A stretch of DNA of 64,000 nucleotides from Streptomyces sp. NBC_01775. Its GTDB lineage: Bacteria > Actinomycetota > Actinomycetes > Streptomycetales > Streptomycetaceae. The notes under the pieces were generated by a model. The model did no database searches, had not been told where the DNA came from, and saw nothing but the letters and a program-made list of their open reading frames with translations. The translations under genes were made by a program, and so were the position numbers. The stretch's first letter is position 1. Each line of letters opens with the position of its first letter. Below are positions 36,691-44,936 of the stretch, piece after piece. The DNA lies in contig NZ_CP109104.1 of the NCBI RefSeq assembly GCF_035917675.1, forward strand, positions 5,518,001 through 5,582,000. The letters are read 5' to 3'.

Positions 36691-36868
36691 GGCCGTCAGT
36701 CTTCGCGAGAGGCGGAGCTGTGTGCGGGGAAATGCTTTGCCATTCAACAGTTCGAGTGAAAGCCGTCTGTTCGTCTGTGAAAACATCCGGTCACCGACCG
36801 ATGTCCGGAATGGGGAGTTCCGGGGATCGGCCGGAAATCGGGTTACAGGCGGTCGTAGGCTGGGCGGT

Positions 36869-38470
36869 ATGACCGAGACGGGGGAAAATCGCGCGAGGGG
36901 CGCGCCATGGTGGTGGGGGCGCCCCAGAAGTGCGGTGTTGGACATCGCGCTCGCTGCGGCGTCCGCCGCGGAGTGTGCGGTGCAGGGGGAAGGGTTCGCC
37001 CGTGAGGTGGGGGTTCCCGCTGTTGTCGTGATCGCGCTGGCCGTGATCGCGGGTGGCACGCTGGTGCTGCGCCGGCGCTGGCCGATCGCCGTGGTGCTGG
37101 TGGCCATCGCCGTCATACCGGCCGAGATGGGCATGCTGCTCAGCGTCGTCGGCCTCTATACCCTCGCGGCCACCGAGGTACCGCGCCGGATCACGGCGTT
37201 GCTGGCCGGGATGGCCGCCGTCGGGACGCTCGTGATGACCATGGTCCGGCTCCAGCAGAACGTGGGCCAGGACCCGGACTTCAATCCTTCGGCCTGGTTC
37301 GTGCCGCTCGTGTCGGTCCTGATGTCGATCGGGCTGACGGCTCCGCCGGTGCTGCTCGGGCTGTATGTGGGGGCGCGCAGGCGGCTGGTGGAGTCGCTGC
37401 GGGAGCGTGCCGACGGTCTGGAGCGTGAGCTGTCGCTGCTCGCCGACCGGGCGGAGGAGCGCGCGGAGTGGGCGCGTAATGAGGAGCGCACGCGTATCGC
37501 GCGCGAGATGCACGACGTCGTCGCGCACCGGGTGAGCCTGATGGTGGTACACGCCGCCGCGCTCCAGGCGGTGGCGCTCAAGGATCCGGAGAAGGCCGCG
37601 AAGAACGCCGCTCTGGTGGGTGACATGGGTCGCCGGGCCCTCGATGAGCTGCGCACGATGCTGGGGGTGCTGCGGTCGGGGGAGCCGGACAAGCCGTCGT
37701 CCACGTCGACGGCGGGGGCAGGGACGGGGGCGGGTGGTGCGGCGGGCCAGGCTCTTCCCGCCGCCGGGGAGGGTTCCCGGGCTGCTGTCACTACGGCTGG
37801 CGCCACTGCTGAGGCTGATGGGTCGGGGTCCGCTTCCGCCGCTGCCTCCGTGTCCGTTCCTTCCGTATCTTCCGTTCCTTCTGTGCCCGCTCCTGCCGCG
37901 TCGTCCTCTTCCGCGTCGGCTCCTGCCGGGTCGTCCGCCGGGTCGTCCGGTGCTGCCGCCGAGGTGCCGGCGCGGCTTGCGGAGTTCGCTTCGGCCGCGG
38001 TCGAGCTCGCCGCCTCGGGCGGGCAGTCGCCGGACGGGGGCAGGGGGAGAACCTCCGGGGCGGGGAGGGCGGCGCCTTCGCTCGCGGAGCTGGACGCGCT
38101 CGTGGGACAGTCGCGGGCCGCGGGCATGGCGGTGGAGCTGAGTGTGGAGGGCAGTCCGGCGAGGGGCTGCCCGCCGCCGGTGGAGCAGACCGCCTACCGC
38201 GTGGTGCAGGAGGCGCTGACCAACGTCCACAAGCACGCGGCGGGTGCGAACACGCGGGTGCGGGTCGCACACCGTGAGGCGGAGGTGGCGCTTCAGGTGG
38301 AGAACGAGCCGGCTGCCGACGGTGCCGCCGACGCGGGGCTGCCCAGTGGTGGGAACGGGCTGGTGGGGATGCGGGAGCGGGTGACCGCGCTGGGTGGCGG
38401 CTTCGTGTCGGGGCCGACGGACGCCGGGGGCTTCCGGGTCTCGGCGATCATTCCGTACGCGCGTTCGTGA
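36869..38470 (+). CDS. NarL-type sensor histidine kinase (orphan)
   Basis: 533 aa. Several membrane helices in residues 25-165 with little extracytoplasmic sequence. A dimerisation helix, then REMHDVVAHRVSLMVVHAAA with phospho-acceptor H215 (HisKA_3). ATP-binding domain: EALTNVHKHAAGANTRVRV and GGNGLVGMRERVTALGGG. Between the two lies an unusual ~140-residue Ser/Ala/Pro-rich insertion (residues about 270-410, PSVSSVPSVPAPAASSSS). No response regulator is adjacent. ATG at 36869; the ORF upstream overlaps the divergent gene. Confidence 0.9.
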   Translation: MTETGENRARGAPWWWGRPRSAVLDIALAAASAAECAVQGEGFAREVGVPAVVVIALAVIAGGTLVLRRRWPIAVVLVAIAVIPAEMGMLLSVVGLYTLAATEVPRRITALLAGMAAVGTLVMTMVRLQQNVGQDPDFNPSAWFVPLVSVLMSIGLTAPPVLLGLYVGARRRLVESLRERADGLERELSLLADRAEERAEWARNEERTRIAREMHDVVAHRVSLMVVHAAALQAVALKDPEKAAKNAALVGDMGRRALDELRTMLGVLRSGEPDKPSSTSTAGAGTGAGGAAGQALPAAGEGSRAAVTTAGATAEADGSGSASAAASVSVPSVSSVPSVPAPAASSSSASAPAGSSAGSSGAAAEVPARLAEFASAAVELAASGGQSPDGGRGRTSGAGRAAPSLAELDALVGQSRAAGMAVELSVEGSPARGCPPPVEQTAYRVVQEALTNVHKHAAGANTRVRVAHREAEVALQVENEPAADGAADAGLPSGGNGLVGMRERVTALGGGFVSGPTDAGGFRVSAIIPYARS

Positions 38471-38548
38471 AGCGGTGAGGCGGTCCGTGAAGCGGTGAGG
38501 CGGTCCGTGAGAAGCGGTGAGGCGGTCCGTGAAGCCGCACGCGCGTCC
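38467..38548 (+). repeat. 20-bp tandem repeat overlapping the kinase stop codon
   Basis: GTGAAGCGGTGAGGCGGTCC at 38467 and 38487, a 22-bp variant at 38507, then a diverged copy at 38529. The TGA stop of the kinase (38468-38470) lies in the first unit. The further sequence to 38640 has looser GTGGCTCAG repeats and no gene. Confidence 0.9.
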
Positions 38549-38640
38549 GTGAGGCCGACTGTGGCTCAGCCCTGTGTGGCTCAGTCCCGGTGGCCGTTCG
38601 TGCGGCGGTCGGTGGCTCAGGCCGTGTAGCGGTCCGTGGC

Positions 38641-39234
38641 TCAGTTTCGGTAGCCGTCCGTTATTTCCGCTGTCCCTTCCGCGGATCCTGCCGGGCCGTC
38701 GGCCTGCGCGCCGTCGGCCGCTTCCGTGTCCTGGGCCGGAGTGCCGGAGTGGGGGCTCGTGTTGGCGCTGAGCCGGGCGGGGACGAGGCCCATCAGGAGT
38801 GCGGAGAGCGCGGCGTCGAAGCCGGGGCCCAGGTACCAGTCGCCGGTGGGGTCGAGGCTGTAGACGCGGCGCTGGGCGTCGATCACGAGCAGTGCCTCGC
38901 CCTCACCCTCGGTACCGAGGGGGCAGATCTGGGTGTCGAGCGCCCGGCCGAGGTCGGAGAGGGTGCGGGCCGCGTGCAGTCCGGGGAGCGGGTCGATCAG
39001 CACGGGGGCGGGTGCGAGGTGGCGGCCGGGCCCGGTGGGGACGATGTTGAGGGCGCCGAATTCGGCCCAGACCTCGACGGCGGCGGGGAAGACCGCGTGG
39101 CGGTGTCCGCCGGGGGAGGTGTGGCCGCGCAGGGTGTCGGCCCACCGTTCGGCCTGCCGGATGTCCCAACGCCCGGGCTCCCAGCCCGCGTTGCGCAAGG
39201 GGTCGTCGACGGCGACGGGGAAGCGGGTCGTCAC
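38641..39234 (-). CDS. SUKH-3-like immunity-type protein
   Basis: 197 aa. The SUKH-3 type core is seen in ALRNAGWEPGRWDIRQAERW-like text (DPLRNAGWEPGRWDIRQAE), FPAAVEVWAEFGALNIVPTG, ICPLGTEGEGEALLVIDAQR, VYSLDPTGDWYLGPGFDAAL. The C-terminal ~40 residues are low-complexity. SUKH proteins are best known as immunity factors against polymorphic toxins. GTG overlaps the stop of the upstream YwqJ-like deaminase gene (GTGA), so the two are co-translated, as expected for a toxin/immunity pair. Confidence 0.82.
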   Translation of the reverse strand: MTTRFPVAVDDPLRNAGWEPGRWDIRQAERWADTLRGHTSPGGHRHAVFPAAVEVWAEFGALNIVPTGPGRHLAPAPVLIDPLPGLHAARTLSDLGRALDTQICPLGTEGEGEALLVIDAQRRVYSLDPTGDWYLGPGFDAALSALLMGLVPARLSANTSPHSGTPAQDTEAADGAQADGPAGSAEGTAEITDGYRN

Positions 39235-39926
39235 TGGCTGTGCTCCTGTGCGGGGTCGACGGCGCGCACCCCGAAGTGGGACAGCAGCGCGCCGCACGAG
39301 CGGCATGGGGGTGCGTAGCTGCCGTGCAGGGGGTCGCCGTCCTCGCGGATACGGCGGGCGGTGAGTTTGGCGTGCTTGAGGGCGCGCTTGGCCTCGCTGA
39401 GGGTGAGTGGCTTGGGGGGTTTGGCCGGGCGGGGTGCCTTGGTGGCTTTGGCGGGGGCGGCCTTGCCGTTCTTGGCGGGCCTGCGTGCGGTGCGCTTGCC
39501 GGCGCGCGCGGTCTCGGTCGCGGTCAGGAAGCGGGACAGGAGGACGGCTTCGGGGCAGCGGCCGGTGTGGCGTGCGCGGCGCTCGGTGGTGAGGGTGTCG
39601 AGGAAGTCCTGTACGAGGGGGTGGTGGGTGGGCGGCCGGTCGCCTCTGCTGCCCGTACAGGTGAGGGTTTCGCCGCGGATGGACAGTGCGGCGGCGACGG
39701 CGGGGAGGATGCCGTCGCGGCGCTGGAGCAGGACGGGGGCGGTGGCGTTGATGGAGTCCGTCGCCGTGGTCCAGCCGACGCGCGGGTCGTTCTGGCCGTG
39801 CTGGTCGTGCTGCCCGGGTGTGTGCTGTGCGTGCTGCTCGTACTGTGCGGGTGTGTGCTGCGTGTGCTGGGGCTGCGCATGTCCCGGGTGCGCTGGTTGG
39901 GTGTGCGCCTGTTGTGCGGTGTGCAT
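39231..39926 (-). CDS. YwqJ-related putative deaminase
   Basis: 231 aa. The deaminase-fold zinc signature is visible: C124-P-E126 (TGRCPEAVLLSRFL) and P-C208-R-S-C211 (SYAPPCRSCGALLSHFG). The first 46 residues are His/Gln-rich and lack a signal peptide; a Lys/Ala-rich loop separates the two zinc motifs. Such domains occur as toxins that deaminate nucleic acids or nucleotides. GGGAGG precedes the ATG. No export signal is visible, so an intracellular role is possible. Coupled to the SUKH-3 gene. Confidence 0.8.
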   Translation of the reverse strand: MHTAQQAHTQPAHPGHAQPQHTQHTPAQYEQHAQHTPGQHDQHGQNDPRVGWTTATDSINATAPVLLQRRDGILPAVAAALSIRGETLTCTGSRGDRPPTHHPLVQDFLDTLTTERRARHTGRCPEAVLLSRFLTATETARAGKRTARRPAKNGKAAPAKATKAPRPAKPPKPLTLSEAKRALKHAKLTARRIREDGDPLHGSYAPPCRSCGALLSHFGVRAVDPAQEHSQ

Positions 39927-40147
39927 GATGGAGCTTCCTCCCCGTGCGTCCCCTCTGTGCCGGGGATCCGCGCCAAGTATGCAGTGTCATACATGAGTCG
40001 ATCATTCCGCCGGTCATGTCATGGCCTTGTGACGGTTCGGGGGATGGGGCGCGATGGGGGTGGTCGGTTCCGGAGGAGGCGGCGAGCATCGGACAGCAGT
40101 GCGGGTGAAAGATTTTGAACGGCCGTTTCAACGAGGAGACATATCTG

Positions 40148-41050
40148 ATGCGTGCTCACTCTCCGCGCCGGGCCCTGGCGGCGGCCTCTCCGCGCCGTGC
40201 TCTGGCGGCGGCGGTACTGGTGCCGGCGCTGCTGGTACCGCTCGCGGCGTGCGGCGACAAGGACAACGGCGGCGGTGGTTCGAGCAGCGAGGGCTCGGAC
40301 GGTGGCAAGGGCGGCAAGAAGGGCGGGTCCGAGCAGGACACCGGGGGCGGCGCCGGGGATGACGGCGGTGGCTCAGGGGAGGACGGCAAGGGCGGCGACA
40401 GCGGCAAAGACGGCGAGGGGGATAAGGGGGACAAGGGCGGCGACAGCGGCCTCAAGCCCCTGACCAAGCCGCAGCTGAGCGAGGCGCTGCTCAAGACCGC
40501 CGATGTGCCCGGATACCGCGTACAGGCAAGCGATGACGCGCTCGGCGAGGACGACAAGGGCACTCCGAAGACAGGGCCGGAGTGCCGGCCGCTCATCGAC
40601 GTGTTCAGCCTGGACTCGAAGCAGAAGCGTTCCGCCTGGGTGGCCGAGACTCTCCTCAAGGGCGGCAAGGGGGAGATGAACACGCAGAGCAGCATGCATC
40701 AGGTGCTGCTCGCCGCGTACGGCTCCGGGGGTGCGGAGACGTTCGTGAACGAGCTGAAGGGTGCGGTGGAGACGTGCCACGAGATCACGGACCCGGAGGA
40801 GGAGGGGGAGAAGGTGACGGTTGCCGCGCGTCCCTCCCCTGGGCTCGGTGACGACTCCGTCCAGTTTGTCATGGGAAGTTCGGACATGAGGAGTATTAAG
40901 GTCTTGATAACGGTTGTGCGTTCCGGCGCCAACACCACGACCTTCATGACCACTTCCTTGTCCGGGAAGCAGGAAGCGCAGCCGAAGGCGCTGCTGGACA
41001 AGCAGCTGGCGAAGCTGGCGGCGGCGGGCCAGGGGGCCGGCCAGGGCTGA
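40148..41050 (+). CDS. Lipoprotein with Gly/Lys/Asp-rich linker
   Basis: 300 aa. ATG with GAGGAG 11 nt upstream; signal peptide with lipobox LAAC at about residue 36. The signal region carries a duplicated SPRRALAAA. A ~70-residue low-complexity linker (GGKGGKKGGSEQD..) precedes a globular domain of about 180 residues with a likely disulfide pair (ECRPLIDVF, VETCHEI). The function is unknown. It is placed within the toxin-like cluster but transcribed away from the deaminase/SUKH-3 pair. Confidence 0.85.
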   Translation: MRAHSPRRALAAASPRRALAAAVLVPALLVPLAACGDKDNGGGGSSSEGSDGGKGGKKGGSEQDTGGGAGDDGGGSGEDGKGGDSGKDGEGDKGDKGGDSGLKPLTKPQLSEALLKTADVPGYRVQASDDALGEDDKGTPKTGPECRPLIDVFSLDSKQKRSAWVAETLLKGGKGEMNTQSSMHQVLLAAYGSGGAETFVNELKGAVETCHEITDPEEEGEKVTVAARPSPGLGDDSVQFVMGSSDMRSIKVLITVVRSGANTTTFMTTSLSGKQEAQPKALLDKQLAKLAAAGQGAGQG

Positions 41051-41129
41051 TCGACAGGGGCGGTGTCTGCCTCTCGTCGTACCGCATAGGCTGTTCGGTA
41101 CCAGCCAGAAGCAGCAGGGGGCTAACGCC

Positions 41130-42140
41130 ATGACGACAGGTCGGCTCGGGCTGGGGGCACCTCCCGGCCCCCAAGGCCGCGGGAACGCCGCGCCACCGAA
41201 CCGGGCGTACGCCGGGCAGGTTGTGAACTTCCCGGATCCGGTCAGGGCGGCTCGCCACCCCCAGGGGGTGCGGGTCGGCCAGGACGGTTTCCCGGATTTC
41301 TCGGCCTACGCCCGCGCGGCGGCCGAGATCGCCGAGCCTCCGGAGGGCTTCGGCGCGGACGAACTGCGCCTGACGGACTACGTGTCGGCCAACGCGGCCT
41401 TGCACGCGGCGGGGCACGAGCTGTGGGCCGACCTGCCCGCCGTCGCCACCCCGCACGGCTGGACGTGGCACCACGTGGCGTACAGCCGCCGGATGGAGCT
41501 GGTGCCCGTCGAGGTCAAGGCGCTGCTGCGGCACCACGGCGGGCTGGCGACGGCCGCCGTCGACCATGCCAAGACCGGCACCCGCCCGCTCCAGGAGACC
41601 CGCCCCGCGCACTTCCAGGTGCCGCACGGGCCGGAGCCCGCGGTGGGTGAGCAGCAGGTCGCGGACGTCGAGGAGAAGCTGGGCTATCGCCTGCCCGGCG
41701 CCTACCGCACCTTCTTGAAGGCCGCGGGCGGCTGCGCGCCGAGCGGTGTGGCGCTGGATGCCGAGCTGGGGCTGCTGGTGGACCAGCCGTTCTTCACGGT
41801 GCGCGACGAGGCGGCCGTGAACGACCTCGTCTACATGAACAAGTGCCTGCGCGACCACCTGACCAAGGACTATCTCGGCGTCGGCTTCGTCCAGGGCGGG
41901 CTGATCGCGGTGCGGGTGAAGGGCGAGGCGGCCGGGTCCGTGTGGTTCTGCGCCTACGACGACGCGCGGGACGAGGACGGGCTGCCGGTGCAGGAGCGGG
42001 TGGAGCGCCTGCTGCGGCCGTGCGGAGCCGATTTCGACGAGTTCTTGCTGCGGCTGGCCGGCAGCCCGCCGGAGCTGGAGACCGTGGCGAACCTGATGGT
42101 GGACGGCGGCTTCGCACGTGACGTCCCTGTGGAGAGGTGA
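41130..42140 (+). CDS. WHH-type nuclease fused to SUKH-1 (SMI1/KNR4) domain
   Basis: 336 aa. Residues about 25-145 match the HNH/endonuclease VII WHH class: PNRAYAGQVVNFPDPVR, LHAAGHELWADLP, GWTWHHVAYSRRMELVPVEV (W113-H-H, MELVP 122-126) and LLRHHGGLA (134-140). Residues about 170-330 match SUKH-1: VADVEEKLGYRLPGAYRTFL, AAGGCAPSGVAL, VWFCAYDD. A toxin-type nuclease and an immunity-type fold therefore occur in one polypeptide. There is no signal peptide. The next gene starts 8 bp later and has the same logic. Confidence 0.82.
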   Translation: MTTGRLGLGAPPGPQGRGNAAPPNRAYAGQVVNFPDPVRAARHPQGVRVGQDGFPDFSAYARAAAEIAEPPEGFGADELRLTDYVSANAALHAAGHELWADLPAVATPHGWTWHHVAYSRRMELVPVEVKALLRHHGGLATAAVDHAKTGTRPLQETRPAHFQVPHGPEPAVGEQQVADVEEKLGYRLPGAYRTFLKAAGGCAPSGVALDAELGLLVDQPFFTVRDEAAVNDLVYMNKCLRDHLTKDYLGVGFVQGGLIAVRVKGEAAGSVWFCAYDDARDEDGLPVQERVERLLRPCGADFDEFLLRLAGSPPELETVANLMVDGGFARDVPVER

Positions 42141-42147
42141 GAGCGCG

Positions 42148-44838
42148 ATGGTGACCTTCGCGCAGGCCCAGGAGCGCGCCGAGCGCTGGGTGAACGGCGA
42201 CATGCCCGGATACCAGCACCGCGAGGTGCAAGTACGCGAGTTCGACCTCGGCTTTGTGGCCTGGTCGGAGGACCGCGAGGGCGGGCCCGCCTCCGACGGC
42301 GGCAACTCCCGGCTGGTCATCGCGCGCGACAGCGGTGAGACGACGCTGTGGCCCGCGCTGCCGGTGGGCGAGGTGATCCGGCGCTACGAGGAGGAGTACG
42401 GCGTGGCCTCGGAGCCCGCGCCCGCCCAGGCGCCGCAGCAGCGGCTCGATCTGGAGGCGACCTCGTTCCTGCTGACGCCGCCGGAGTGGCTCCAGCAGGC
42501 GGCCGACCAGAGGGGCATTCCCGACCACCGTACGGACACCCCCGCGCCCGCCGCGCCACCGGCTCCGTCCATGCCTTCGCCCTCTCCTGTCCCGGGTGCG
42601 GACGCGTCCTCGGGCGCCGGTACGCCGGGCGTCAGCCCCTGGGCGGGTGCGGATACGGGTAATTCCTCCAGCGGCGAGGCGCAGCGCCCGCCCGCGACGG
42701 TCTTCGCGCCGCCGATCAGCGGCAGTGACGAGGACGGAACCCCGCCGCCCCCGAGCGCCCGTTCGGAAGCGCGTACGACGCTGCTGCCGGAGGGCAGTGC
42801 CCTGCCGCAGACGGCGATCGCCCCCGCGGTGAAAGGCCCCGGAGCCGGCGGACCGGAGGGTGCACAGCCGCCGCTTCCCCAGCCGGGCCAGCCCCCGCAG
42901 CCTGCCCATGGGCAGCCCCCGCAGCCCCAGCAGGGCGGGCCGAACGACCCGCAAGCGCAGCAGCAGGGCCCGAACGGGCCGGGTGGGCAGGACAGCGGGG
43001 CCGGCGCCGGTCCCGGGTCCGGCCCCGGCGCACCAGGTGGCACGGGCGGCGGTGGTGGCGTCCACCATGCCGCGACGATGCTGGCCGATCCCTCGCAAGG
43101 CGGCCTCCAGATGCCTCAGCCGCCGGGCTCGCCCGCCTCGCCGGGCGCCGGTGACATCGCGGACGCCGCCACCAGCCGGGCCGAGCGCGGCTCGGCTCCG
43201 GCCCGCCCTGCCCGTCACTCGCGGGGTTCGGGCCCCTCCGTACCGCCGCCGCCCGGGGCGCCAGGCACCCCCGGCGCGCGCTCCGGCCCCAGCACTCCCG
43301 CGCCGGGCACTCCCTCGCAGGGCGGCGTGCCCTCGACACCGCCTCCGGCAGCCCCTGGTGCCCCCGGGGCGCCCGGCGCCCCCGGTGGCGGCTATGTGCC
43401 GACGCAGATGGTGTCGGCGGACGACCTCGCCGAGCAGATCAGCCAGAGCGGCCAGACCCCCAAGATCGACGTCCCGAGTGAGCCTGACGGCCCCGGTGCC
43501 TCCGGGGCTCAAGGGGCCCCAGGTGCGCCCGGCGCTCCCCCTGCCCCTGGTGGCACGGGCAGCGGTGGTGGCCCGGGTGCGCCCGGCGGGCCCGGTGCGG
43601 GCGGCCCTGGCGGCGGCGTGCACCAGGCGGCCACCATGCTGGCCAGCCCCGGCCCCGGAGGCCTCGGTGGTCCCGGCGGTGGCGGGCCGTCCACGCCCGC
43701 GCCCCCCGGCGCGCCCCCGCCCGCGCCGGGCGCACCCGGGCCGGGCATGCCCGGCGCGCCGGTGCCCGGTGCGCCGCAGGCCGGAGCCTCGTACGGCTTC
43801 CCGCAGCCTCAGCCCCAGCAGCCCGCCTACGGCTATCCGCAGGCGCAGGGTCAGCCGACGGTCGGCCCCGGCTACATGGCGGTGCTCCGCTACCGCGCTC
43901 CGGACGGGTCCGAGCAGCAGCTCATCCGCCGTTCGGCGCCCGGCACCCCGCATCCCGAGTGGCAGCTGCTGCACGAGCTGCGCGGCATGAACATCCCGCC
44001 GCAGCAGGTCGTGGAGCTGCACACGGAGCTGGAGTCCTGCGACCTGCCGGGCGGCTACTGCACGCGCATGGTCCGCGAGAACTGGCCCCAGGTGCGGATC
44101 AGCCACACCGCCTCGTACGGCACCGACCACGCCTCGCGGCAGCAGGGCATGCGGCATCTGATCGAGCACCAGGGCGAGCTGCATCAGGTCGCCGACGGGC
44201 CGGCGCGTCCGGCGCCGAACCGGGTGCCGCTGCCGCCGCCGCACCAGATTCAGCCGACGCCGCCCGTTCCGCCCGACGCCATCGGGCAGGAGCTCATGCA
44301 GGCGTTCGGGCCGCAGGGCGTCTTCCGCTTCGACCAGCGGGCGGTCTCGCGCCAGGGCGTGCCGGACATCGTGGCGCAGACCCTGGTGTGGGCGGGTGTC
44401 CCGATCGATGTCACCCCGTTCTTCTGGGGCCAGGCCCAGTCGGGCCGGCCGGTGCCGACCCTGGCGGAGCTGGCCCAGGAGCGGGGGGTTCAGCCGGCAT
44501 CGGATGCCGGGTCGTATCTGGTGATGGGCACCGACTTCGGACGGCAGCTGTGTGTGCAGTACGGCACGGCGCACATCGTCGCGGTCCCGCTGGAGGCAGG
44601 GCCGGGCGGGCAGCCGGGCGCGCCGCAGTTCGTGAACACCGGGCTTCCCGAGTTCGTGCGCTGCATGGCGATGCTGGGGCGGATGTGGCGCCTGCGGTAC
44701 GGGCTGACGCCGGAGCAGGCGGGCCGCTGGACCGTCGACTTCCAGTCACAGCTCGCCGCGCTGGACGCCGCCGCGCTGTCCTCGCCGGAGAACTGGTGGT
44801 CCGTGCTCCTTGAGCAGATGTGGGACGGCCTGTTCTAG
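42148..44838 (+). CDS. Imm35-like / Pro-Gly linker / deaminase / SUKH-4 fusion
   Basis: 896 aa. Residues 1-95 resemble the YrhB/Imm35 immunity fold (AERWVNGDMPGYQHREVQV, RLVIARDSGETTLWPALP). About 100-575 is a collagen-like Gly/Pro-rich linker with repeated short motifs (VHHAATMLA at 305, VHQAATMLA at 491, VPTQMVSADD at 417). From 576: a deaminase-like domain with WQLLHELRGMNIPPQQVVEL, H625-T-E627 and C631..C638 (ESCDLPGGYC). From about 719: a SUKH-4-like domain (FGPQGVFRFDQRAV, TPFFWGQAQSG, YLVMGTDFG). Proposed nucleotide or nucleic-acid deaminase flanked by two immunity-type folds. ATG with GAGAGG upstream. Confidence 0.82.
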   Translation: MVTFAQAQERAERWVNGDMPGYQHREVQVREFDLGFVAWSEDREGGPASDGGNSRLVIARDSGETTLWPALPVGEVIRRYEEEYGVASEPAPAQAPQQRLDLEATSFLLTPPEWLQQAADQRGIPDHRTDTPAPAAPPAPSMPSPSPVPGADASSGAGTPGVSPWAGADTGNSSSGEAQRPPATVFAPPISGSDEDGTPPPPSARSEARTTLLPEGSALPQTAIAPAVKGPGAGGPEGAQPPLPQPGQPPQPAHGQPPQPQQGGPNDPQAQQQGPNGPGGQDSGAGAGPGSGPGAPGGTGGGGGVHHAATMLADPSQGGLQMPQPPGSPASPGAGDIADAATSRAERGSAPARPARHSRGSGPSVPPPPGAPGTPGARSGPSTPAPGTPSQGGVPSTPPPAAPGAPGAPGAPGGGYVPTQMVSADDLAEQISQSGQTPKIDVPSEPDGPGASGAQGAPGAPGAPPAPGGTGSGGGPGAPGGPGAGGPGGGVHQAATMLASPGPGGLGGPGGGGPSTPAPPGAPPPAPGAPGPGMPGAPVPGAPQAGASYGFPQPQPQQPAYGYPQAQGQPTVGPGYMAVLRYRAPDGSEQQLIRRSAPGTPHPEWQLLHELRGMNIPPQQVVELHTELESCDLPGGYCTRMVRENWPQVRISHTASYGTDHASRQQGMRHLIEHQGELHQVADGPARPAPNRVPLPPPHQIQPTPPVPPDAIGQELMQAFGPQGVFRFDQRAVSRQGVPDIVAQTLVWAGVPIDVTPFFWGQAQSGRPVPTLAELAQERGVQPASDAGSYLVMGTDFGRQLCVQYGTAHIVAVPLEAGPGGQPGAPQFVNTGLPEFVRCMAMLGRMWRLRYGLTPEQAGRWTVDFQSQLAALDAAALSSPENWWSVLLEQMWDGLF

Positions 44839-44936
44839 CCCCGGCCGGGTTCTCGGGTGCTGCTCGATTCCCGTAAGGGCTGCCCGTTTCCCGTAACGGA
44901 GATGGAGCAGTCCGGCGCGCGCGGTCGAGGCATCCG

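Noticed and set aside
41794..44574. 926-codon antisense frame opposite the deaminase/SUKH-4 gene
   Set aside because: Arg/Gly/Ala-rich shadow without domains; the plus-strand frame has clear domains and a ribosome binding site.
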